From Pirellulaceae bacterium (lineage in GTDB: Bacteria > Planctomycetota > Planctomycetia > Pirellulales > Pirellulaceae), in the NCBI GenBank assembly GCA_026989685.1, contig JALSIV010000021.1, positions 1 through 33,679 of the forward strand: 33,679 bases of DNA. Reading direction: 5' to 3'. The notes under the pieces were generated by a model. The model was not told where the DNA came from. It worked only from the letters and a program-made list of their open reading frames with translations, and made no database searches. Positions 24,908-31,567 of this stretch are shown piece by piece. How positions within the stretch are numbered: the stretch's first letter is position 1; the number at the start of each line of letters is the position of its first letter. The position numbers were made by a program, and so were the translations under genes.

Positions 24908-25258
24908 CTATAACCACAGCGAGCAGAGCAGCCCGTCGAGCAGCCGGAACTGCCGGTGGGCCGGAAGAGACGTCATCTGTCGAGCGGTGACACCGCAGCG
25001 GCACCCGTCGTCTCGAGCCGCTACGAAGATTCGACAACGCGCGCCCCGGCGGCGGTTCACCCGGTGGGCGGTTGCCAGCCAGGCGGGTTCCGCCTGATCA
25101 AGCGACTCTTCACAAGGCTCTTCTCCGCAGGGTGAGCTTTCGCAGCAAGGGCGAGTCTGATTCGTCGCGGCGCGCACGGGAGGGAAAGCCGCCACGGCGA
25201 GCAGCAGCAGCCACCCCAACTGTCGAACCGTTGTTTGCCTTGTGCCGCCGCCGATCAT
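24908..25258 (-). CDS. Possible small exported Cys-rich protein
   Basis: This 116-residue frame begins MIGGGTRQTTVRQLGWLLLL, followed by VAAFPPVRAATNQ, a convincing Sec signal. The mature part starts with a Cys cluster (CCESSPCGEEPCEE) and has further cysteines near the middle (CRIF, CRC) and end (LLCSLW). I recognise no family. A near-consensus promoter about 110 bases upstream and the signal-peptide pattern argue that it is real. The Arg-rich second half and the weak ribosome site argue against. A longer reading from a TTG at 25276 adds six residues. If real, it could be a disulfide-rich envelope protein. Confidence 0.4.
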   Translation of the reverse strand: MIGGGTRQTTVRQLGWLLLLAVAAFPPVRAATNQTRPCCESSPCGEEPCEESLDQAEPAWLATAHRVNRRRGARCRIFVAARDDGCRCGVTARQMTSLPAHRQFRLLDGLLCSLWL

Positions 25259-25652
25259 GATCCAATGGATGCCCAATCACCAATACGTGTTCGGAGCTGC
25301 CGCTGCTCCGACGGGAAATGTCGCCCCGAAGGAAACCGGCAACGCCGCCCCATCTTGCTCTCTGCTAGACTGTAGGGGCGTCGGCAAGAATGTCAAGATC
25401 ATTGTGGCCGTAGTGCACACCCATTGTGACTGGCGTACACGCCGTCGGCCGGCACCGCGTCAACGCAGGCGTCCAGTTCCGGACTCGGCGGATTCCCGGC
25501 CATCATGAAGTGATCGGCTATCAGGCGGACATCGGTCCCGGCGACGACGGCGCGCTGTAGGGTGAGAGTCGGCGAAGGAAAATCTTGGCGGCATGCGAGC
25601 CGTGATTGCCTACAAGGACATCGAGCGGACTCCGGGTAGTGACAGAAAGTAG
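25259..25652. other. Gene-poor stretch with leader hairpin
   Basis: These 394 bases hold the promoter described separately and a perfect hairpin TCGGAGC-TGCCGCT-GCTCCGA (25291-25311) inside the presumed leader of the small exported protein. The part from 25397 to 25652 has a minus-strand frame reading IADHFMMAGNPPSPELDACV, which looks mildly coding-like but matches nothing I know and has no start signals. I see no RNA gene here. Confidence 0.4.
25369..25396 (-). promoter_or_regulatory. Near-consensus promoter for the small exported protein
   Basis: On the minus strand a perfect TTGACA (25396-25391) is followed after 16 bases by TACAGT (25374-25369). It is the best -35 in the window and resembles the PPDK promoter. 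Transcription would start near 25362 and run into the hairpin at 25291-25311 and the ORF at 25258. Confidence 0.55.
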
Positions 25653-28124
25653 TCATCGGCTGTCCGACGCGCCGGGCGTACCAACCTCCCATTCCAGGAT
25701 TCCTCCCGAGAATCCCTCTTGCAACTGGACCACCATCCGCAAGGCGTCCGTGCGTACCGGTTCGAATTCCATGTGATTGAACCGGTCGGCGGCGATCGGA
25801 TCGACGTTTCGCACCTTGACGGGAATCCAGCGATCACCCTGCCGGTAGAAAAGCTGCCACGAACGTGGCAATCGGCATTGTCCTCGGCCGGTGTCGTCGA
25901 ACCAGTAGACGGACACACTGGCAACGGTGGCTTCCTCGGCGAATCGGTACTCCACCCATTCGCGGCCACCTCGATGGTCCCACCAGGTGAACCGTGGGAT
26001 CTCATGGTCGTTGGAGTTCTTCGGTTTCACCTGGTCGTGCAGAGCGGATACCGTGTCGGCCGACCAGCAGTGGGACGCCTTGGGCGTGGCTTGGGAAGCG
26101 ATCGTGGGAATCCGTGGCGGGTCGGCCAGTTCCCGAGTGCGAGGCAGCCAGACCCGCATGGGATTCGCGCCGCGGTGACACCAGGCGTAATAGGGGATCA
26201 TGGTCAAGGGGGAGTCCTTCGTCGTCACTTGTCCGTCGTCCGTCCGGTAGAGCTCTCCGCCCTCGGTCACCACCAGCGTCACTCCCCCCAGCAACTCGCG
26301 GCGCCGCTCGGTTCGCAGCGTAGCCGAGTCGGGAAGCCAGCGGTTCTGCACTCCCTGACGATGATCGGCGCCTTCGATGCAGTAAACGAGCGGCCCTCGT
26401 TCCACGGCTACTCGACCTCGATCCGGTATCACTTCTTCTCGCGCCACGACGCGGCGGGGCCGCATCGGAATGTCCAGCTCCACTCGGTCTCCCCCCTGCC
26501 ACCTTCTCCGGATCACCGCATACCCGTCGACGGTTCGCGGCCGGATGTCTTGACCATTGATGGAGAGTCGCCAAGGCGTCGGCTCGGCTTTCAGATAGCG
26601 GTACAGCGAGCTGGGGAGGACCTGACCGCGAGCCCACCCGGGAATTCTCAAACGCAGAGCGAACTCCGCCGGCTTTTCCATCTGCAGGGACAACACGACT
26701 CTTCCCTCCCAGGGGTATCGAGTGTCCTGCCGGATTCCGATGGTGTGCGCACCGAGCTGGATATCGGATTGACCGGCGATGTAGAGGTTGACATAAAGAC
26801 TGTCATCGGTGACGGCGTAGACGTAACCGGGAACCGATGGAATCGTGCGCACGATGTTGGTCGGACAACAGGACGTGCCGAACCAGGGACTGCGCTGAAA
26901 GCTGCCGTGATTGAACGGAAACACCATGTCGCATTCGAGCGGGTTGGGGTAGAAGAACCGATCGCCGCTCATGGCCACCCCTGCCAGCACGCCGTTGTAG
27001 AGTGTGCGCTCGAGTACGTCGATGTACTTGCTCTCCCCGTGCAGCAGAAACATGCGATGGTTCCACAGCGCCAGCGCGATCGATGCGCAGGTTTCGTTGT
27101 AGGCCATCCGGTTCGACAGCCTGTACGCTCCAGCGTATCCTTCCCCGGCTCCATGTTGTCCCACGCTGCCGGTGAGGTACATCTTCTTCTCGACCACGTC
27201 CCGCCATATCCGGTCGATTGCTGCGACGTACGATCGGTCACCGGTCAATGCGGCGATATCGGCCACGGCCGCGTAGTAGTAGCCGCCGCGCACCGCATGG
27301 CCCACCGCCTCACGTTGCTGGTGGATCGGCCGGTGGTCTTGAGCATACGTTCCATACAGCCGCTTGCGGCCGGTCTCGCGACCTCGCTGGTCCACGAAAA
27401 ATCGGGCCAGCTTCAAGTAACGCGAATCTCCCGTGACGCGATAGAGCTTGACCAAGCCGATTTCGATCTCCTGATGGCCGGGAACGTCCTTCCGTTGCCC
27501 GGGTGCCGGACCGAACTCGCGAACCACCAGGTCGGCGCTGCGAATGGCCACATCCAGCAGCGTCCTCTTTCCGGTCGCCCGGAAATGAGCCACCGCTGCC
27601 TCGTACAAGTGCCCGATGTTGTAGAGTTCATGACTGTGGTCCAGCCGGGACCAGCGAGGCGCCTTGCCATAGGGATCGTCGGCTCCCGAAGTCTTGACCG
27701 TATACAGATAACCGTCCTCTTCTTGCGCCGCGGCGATCTTGGCGATCAAACGATCCAGGTATCGCTGGAGCTTGGGGTCGTCGCGGATGGCCAACGTATA
27801 GGCGGCTCCCTCGATCACTTTGAACACATCCGAGTCGTCGAACCGGATGCCGCGGAACATCGAGGCGTCCTTCTTGGCAGCCGCGTCGAAATTGCGAATG
27901 CGACCGGTCTCTTCGCAACGCGCGAAGCAGACAGGAACGGTGACTGTGGTGTTCACTTCCAACCGGGGCCGCCAAAACGTATCGTCCAGCTTGACGTGCT
28001 CAAAGGAAATCGGTCGTATGGGATAGTCGGGTCGGCCTGCCCCGGCGAGTTGCCAGGATAAGATGACGACGATCCATGTGGCTGGCATGACGAAATGGCG
28101 GTGGTGGATCATTCGAGGTTTCAT
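25653..28124 (-). CDS. Exported GH127 (DUF1680) glycosidase, beta-L-arabinofuranosidase type
   Basis: This 823-residue protein has a Sec signal (about residues 12-30) and an (alpha/alpha)6-barrel GH127 domain. Known zinc-site and nucleophile positions are present: E344-x-C346 in YNETCAS and Cys419-Cys420 in GTSCCPTN. They match in order and nearly in number the Glu338, Cys340, Cys417 and Cys418 of Bifidobacterium HypBA1, where Cys417 is the nucleophile. Typical GH127 segments include VKLDDTFWRPRLEVN, DVFKVIEGAAYTLA, EEDGYLYT, HELYNIGHLYEAAVAH and GHAVRGGYYYAAVADIAALTG. About 130 C-terminal residues (FTWWDHRGGREWVEYRF... to GGILEWEV) form an F5/8 type C-like carbohydrate-binding domain. It should cleave arabinofuranosides or related sugars outside the cytoplasm. 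A GTCACGGTGAC palindrome (28125-28135) abuts the start codon. Confidence 0.92.
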   Translation of the reverse strand: MKPRMIHHRHFVMPATWIVVILSWQLAGAGRPDYPIRPISFEHVKLDDTFWRPRLEVNTTVTVPVCFARCEETGRIRNFDAAAKKDASMFRGIRFDDSDVFKVIEGAAYTLAIRDDPKLQRYLDRLIAKIAAAQEEDGYLYTVKTSGADDPYGKAPRWSRLDHSHELYNIGHLYEAAVAHFRATGKRTLLDVAIRSADLVVREFGPAPGQRKDVPGHQEIEIGLVKLYRVTGDSRYLKLARFFVDQRGRETGRKRLYGTYAQDHRPIHQQREAVGHAVRGGYYYAAVADIAALTGDRSYVAAIDRIWRDVVEKKMYLTGSVGQHGAGEGYAGAYRLSNRMAYNETCASIALALWNHRMFLLHGESKYIDVLERTLYNGVLAGVAMSGDRFFYPNPLECDMVFPFNHGSFQRSPWFGTSCCPTNIVRTIPSVPGYVYAVTDDSLYVNLYIAGQSDIQLGAHTIGIRQDTRYPWEGRVVLSLQMEKPAEFALRLRIPGWARGQVLPSSLYRYLKAEPTPWRLSINGQDIRPRTVDGYAVIRRRWQGGDRVELDIPMRPRRVVAREEVIPDRGRVAVERGPLVYCIEGADHRQGVQNRWLPDSATLRTERRRELLGGVTLVVTEGGELYRTDDGQVTTKDSPLTMIPYYAWCHRGANPMRVWLPRTRELADPPRIPTIASQATPKASHCWSADTVSALHDQVKPKNSNDHEIPRFTWWDHRGGREWVEYRFAEEATVASVSVYWFDDTGRGQCRLPRSWQLFYRQGDRWIPVKVRNVDPIAADRFNHMEFEPVRTDALRMVVQLQEGFSGGILEWEVGTPGASDSR

Positions 28125-28214
28125 GTCACGGTGACCTGCGGAAGGTGAAGGATGCGTGCTACCTGGTATCGTACTCGATGCTGACGGTTATGGTCTCTGC
28201 GTGCAAGGTGGTGA

Positions 28215-29024
28215 TCACGAGGGCGGGTGACTTGCCACGATGCGATCGGCGAGAAACTGATGGTCGGCGTTGAACAATCTCGCGAATGTCAGCAGCACCA
28301 CGCCGACGGTGCCCAGTGCCGTTGCCGAGGCGACCATGAACATGATCACGATCTGGTATTTGACTGCCTGGATCGGGGACATTCCGGAAACGAGTTGTCC
28401 GGTCATCATCCCCGGAAGGCTGACGATTCCGACAACCATCATCGAATTGACGATGGGGATCATTCCCGTGCGGACGGCATGTTGCACGGAGCGACGAGCG
28501 GCCTCCCAGCGAGTGGCCCCCAGGCAGAGCCACGTTTCGACCTCCCCACGGCCGACGACCAGAGTTTCCATCAGCGTGCTCAAGCCGACGGAAATACCGT
28601 TGAGAGTATTGCCGAGGACCATGCCGAGCAGCGGAATGGCGTACTGGGGTCGATACCAGTTCTGAACGTCGCCGAGCACCGCCAGCAGCACGAAGCCGGT
28701 GATGATCCACGCACTCGCCCAAACCGATACGATCGTGTTGAACCAGATTCCGCGGTAGCGCCGTTCGTTACGGCGAACGGCGGTGACTCCCGCCACGCCC
28801 GTCATCAAGCATGCCCATGCCATCACGACGTACCAGCGCTGCCAGTGGAATACCCACTCCAGTACCAGCCCGACCAGCAACAACTGGATGATTGTCCGGG
28901 TGGCGGCGATGGCCAGCACTTTTTCCATCTTCAATTGAAGCAGCAACGAAATGCCGGCATTGACCACGATCAACAGTGCTGCCAGCGCGACCTGCCCGTA
29001 GGTCAGCTCAAGGTACCCCGGCAT
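28215..29024 (-). CDS. fetB: FetB-type ABC transporter permease (UPF0014)
   Basis: This 269-residue inner-membrane protein has about seven hydrophobic segments and the UPF0014/FetB signatures: ATRTIIQLLLVGLVLEWVF, PLLGMVLGNTLNGISVGL, LCLGATRWEAARRSVQHAV, PIVNSMMVVGIVSLPGMMTG and SPIQAVKYQIVIMFMVASAT. In Escherichia coli FetAB exports iron and protects against peroxide; assigning iron export here is by family only. The start overlaps the end of the ATPase gene by 17 bases, which fixes it as the second gene of a coupled pair. The GH127 gene follows after 90 bases. Confidence 0.93.
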   Translation of the reverse strand: MPGYLELTYGQVALAALLIVVNAGISLLLQLKMEKVLAIAATRTIIQLLLVGLVLEWVFHWQRWYVVMAWACLMTGVAGVTAVRRNERRYRGIWFNTIVSVWASAWIITGFVLLAVLGDVQNWYRPQYAIPLLGMVLGNTLNGISVGLSTLMETLVVGRGEVETWLCLGATRWEAARRSVQHAVRTGMIPIVNSMMVVGIVSLPGMMTGQLVSGMSPIQAVKYQIVIMFMVASATALGTVGVVLLTFARLFNADHQFLADRIVASHPPS

Positions 29025-29730
29025 CGTCAGCCTCCATTACGTTTCCCCGTTCCATACGTAGAACCCGATCGGCCACGCGCTCGGCCTGCCGGCGGTCGTG
29101 GGTAACCCAAATCAGCGCTCGGTCCTCCGGCCGCTCATCGAACCATCCTTGCACCAGTGACTCCACTGTCCGAGTCGAGTGGGGATCGAGAGCCGAAGTG
29201 GGTTCATCCAGCAAGAGCATTTCCGGTTCCAACTGGATGGCTCTCAGCAACGCCGTGATCTGTTGTTCGCCCCCCGAGAGGGCTCGTTGCGGCTTGGCCA
29301 GGAAGGAGGCGTCGCGCCCCAGCGTTTCCAGCCAGTGCGCGATCCGCGCGCCGTCGTAGTTGCGCGACCGATTGACGGACAGTCGAAAGACGGCTCGTAG
29401 ATTGGACTCGACGGTACCTTCCCACAGCACCGGCCGCTGATGCAGGTAGATGCAGCGGCAGCGGAAGGAGGGAACCGCATCGCCACGGACGGTCGTTCCC
29501 TTCCACCGCACTTCCCCTTCGTCGAGCGGATCGAGCAGGGCGAGTGCTCTCAGTAGCAGCGTTTTGCCACTCCCGGTTGGGCCGACCAAGCCGACTCGCT
29601 GCCCCGATCCGATGGTGATGTGCACGTTCCGCAACAGCCACCGGTCCCGGTCGCGCCGGCCGATTTCGTTCCCCTGCAGCAACCTCTGTCGGGGGACCGT
29701 GTCCATTACGGAACCGCCGCCGGCCGGCAT
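29008..29730 (-). CDS. fetA: FetA-type ABC transporter ATPase
   Basis: This 240-residue cytosolic ATPase has Walker A GPTGSGKT (50-57), Q-loop YLHQRPVLWEGTVESNL (95-111), signature LSGGEQQ (151-157), Walker B MLLLDEPTSALD (171-182) and the H-loop in WVTHDRRQAERVADRV. It pairs with the overlapping FetB permease. The ATG at 29730 has GGGAG five bases upstream and is preferred over the ATG at 29706. It starts 42 bases after the stop of the PQQ-propeller gene, so all three genes may share a transcript. Confidence 0.93.
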   Translation of the reverse strand: MPAGGGSVMDTVPRQRLLQGNEIGRRDRDRWLLRNVHITIGSGQRVGLVGPTGSGKTLLLRALALLDPLDEGEVRWKGTTVRGDAVPSFRCRCIYLHQRPVLWEGTVESNLRAVFRLSVNRSRNYDGARIAHWLETLGRDASFLAKPQRALSGGEQQITALLRAIQLEPEMLLLDEPTSALDPHSTRTVESLVQGWFDERPEDRALIWVTHDRRQAERVADRVLRMERGNVMEADDAGVP

Positions 29731-29772
29731 CGTGCTCCCGCCTCCGGTCGTGCGCTCGCCGCGGCACCGGGT

Positions 29773-31305
29773 CTAGTTGCCGAAAGGATTGTCGTCATCC
29801 TTCTTCGGTGCGCCGAACGGATCATCGTCGGCTCCATCGTCCTTCTTCATGGGAGCCCCGAACGGGTCTTCGTCGGCTGGAGCCGCGAACGGGTCCGCGG
29901 GCTCCTTCGGTTGCTCGGCCGGTTTGGCTGCTTTGTCACCCTGGGCTGCCTGTTCACTTTCTGCGGTTTCTTCTCCGCCCCAGTGCATCACCGGCCACTC
30001 ATTCGCGATTTCGTGGACACACTGCAGCAGGCCGCGCTTGGTTCCGATGAAGATCCGATCGGTATAGATGTTGGTGAATGTCAGGTCGAGTTCTTCGGTG
30101 TGAAACACGGCCAGGCGGTTTCCGTTCTCCGCGTTGAGCACCACCATGCGCTTGGCTCGATCCAGGACATAAACGTGGCGATCGGTTGCCGCGACGAACC
30201 GGCCGATCTGGCGAGTATTCCACAGCGCTTTGCCGGTCTTCAGGTCGATCGCATGGAGTCCCAGAATATCGGTGATGTAGTAGACGCGGCCGCCGATCGG
30301 AATCGGTTGCTGGTGGGTCCAGTCGCCGGTCGGATAGCGCCAGCGAATGCGAGGCGGCGACGGGTCCATCGAATAGAGCGTCCCGTGCTTGGTGGCGTAA
30401 AGCACGGTGTTGGGTGGAACGAACACGGGGGAATTCGCCACCACGTCGTCCGTTTCGATGTAGTACTCGACGTTCTTGGAGATGGCACTGGCGATATTGA
30501 GATACCCCTCGTTGGTGGACCAGATCATGCGGCTTCCCATTCGAGTGGCCGGAGTATAGATGCGGCCGAACGAAGGGAGATGAGGTCGGTCCTTCATCGG
30601 GTTGTCGATGAGATAGCTCACGACACGCCCCGACGCCGTTGGCACGAACACGACCCGATCCACAATCAGAGGTGAGACAATGGGAACGTTGTCCAGGGTT
30701 TTCGTCCAGAGGCGACGGCCCGACTCGGCATCGAAGATACGCAGTTTCAAGCCGTTGATGATGGCAACGAAATCGTCGCTCACCGCCGGTCCAATACTCA
30801 CTTCCCGCGGATCACCGACTTCGGCCCGCCACAGCGTCTTTCCCGTTTCCGCGTCGATCGCTTGCAGCAAAGCCGCGTCGGTGAGCACATAAAGCACCAT
30901 GTGAGCCACGACGCGCTGTTGGACTTCTACTTCCTTAGCGCCTCGACTCTTGAGCAACTCGCCATATTCCTCCGCCGCTTTCTTGGCTCCCTCGACCCCC
31001 AGCGGTTCTCCGTAGGCATCCAGTCGCCTTTCGGAAAACACGGTTCGGGCACCGTCGGCGATCACCTCGAAGTAGGTGTGGGCTCGCTTCGAGTCGACGT
31101 GCATTTTCATCCCGGCAACTCGCGCAACCGACGGGTTGACTTGCACCGTCGTGACCCAGCGGACGTTCAAACCGTAGCGGCGGGCATCGGGCGGCGAAAT
31201 GAGACCGGTGACGCGACGCTGGGCGAGTGCCGAGGGGATCCATGCGAACGCCATCGCCACCGTGACGGCGCCCCACACCAGCATGCTGAGCAAACTCGTA
31301 CGCAT
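29773..31305 (-). CDS. Exported PQQ-like beta-propeller protein with DPFGAP-repeat tail
   Basis: This 510-residue protein has a Sec signal (MRTSLLSMLVWGAVTVAMAF then AWIPSALA-QRR). The middle shows BamB/PQQ-type blades: LLQAIDAETGKTLWRAEVG, LRIFDAESGRRLWTKTLDN, LYSMDPSPPRIRWRYPTGDW, LHAIDLKTGKALWNTRQIG, VVLNAENGNRLAVFH. No dehydrogenase active site is visible, so it is probably a scaffold or binding protein in the periplasm. The tail is charged and repetitive, with DPFAAP, DPFGAP, DPFGAP and NPFGN units in the last 45 residues, a pattern common in planctomycete exported proteins. I chose the ATG at 31305 because AAGGA lies nine bases upstream; an ATG at 31371 would add 22 residues before the signal. 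It precedes fetA. Confidence 0.85.
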   Translation of the reverse strand: MRTSLLSMLVWGAVTVAMAFAWIPSALAQRRVTGLISPPDARRYGLNVRWVTTVQVNPSVARVAGMKMHVDSKRAHTYFEVIADGARTVFSERRLDAYGEPLGVEGAKKAAEEYGELLKSRGAKEVEVQQRVVAHMVLYVLTDAALLQAIDAETGKTLWRAEVGDPREVSIGPAVSDDFVAIINGLKLRIFDAESGRRLWTKTLDNVPIVSPLIVDRVVFVPTASGRVVSYLIDNPMKDRPHLPSFGRIYTPATRMGSRMIWSTNEGYLNIASAISKNVEYYIETDDVVANSPVFVPPNTVLYATKHGTLYSMDPSPPRIRWRYPTGDWTHQQPIPIGGRVYYITDILGLHAIDLKTGKALWNTRQIGRFVAATDRHVYVLDRAKRMVVLNAENGNRLAVFHTEELDLTFTNIYTDRIFIGTKRGLLQCVHEIANEWPVMHWGGEETAESEQAAQGDKAAKPAEQPKEPADPFAAPADEDPFGAPMKKDDGADDDPFGAPKKDDDNPFGN

Positions 31306-31389
31306 TCCCAAATGTCCTTCTCCAAGCAGAAAAATGATCGGACTGCCCACGACGCGGGCCACCCCCTTCACCGGCGATACTCCCTTCCC

Positions 31390-31395
31390 ATCATA
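31390..31395 (-). promoter_or_regulatory. Possible -10 element for the PQQ-propeller gene
   Basis: TATGAT on the minus strand (31395-31390) matches five of six consensus positions and lies about 85 bases before the start at 31305. No credible -35 was found 16-18 bases upstream. The remainder of the divergent gap 31306-31567 shows nothing else I can name. Confidence 0.25.
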
Positions 31396-31567
31396 ATTGC
31401 GCCGCGGGAAAAAAGCACGACTTCGCCGGCAAGTTGCGGTCCTGGACCGCCCCGTCGTTTGGCCCTACCATGACGCATGTTGTTACTGCCAGACGCATGC
31501 CTCCACGGCCACCCACCGTTAGTGGGGATCACGGAGCGAGCGAACCCCCAGGCTGTTCGAGACCACG

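Noticed and set aside
24582-25037. A 151-codon minus-strand frame upstream of the SulP gene
   Set aside because: It runs through the dispersed repeat and overlaps the better supported exported ORF; its product is Arg/Ser/Pro-rich without features.
25399-25692. A 97-codon minus-strand frame between the GH127 gene and the promoter at 25369-25396
   Set aside because: Part of it looks mildly coding-like, but it overlaps the end of the GH127 gene, has no ribosome site and matches no family I know.
25719-28061. A 780-codon open frame on the plus strand, fully opposite the GH127 gene
   Set aside because: The minus-strand product has a signal peptide and all GH127 zinc-site residues, whereas the antisense product has no family features. 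GC-rich codon use commonly leaves such antisense frames open.
31473-31500. Repeated GACGCATG words upstream of the large plus-strand gene
   Set aside because: Two eight-base words 20 bases apart are too little to claim an operator.
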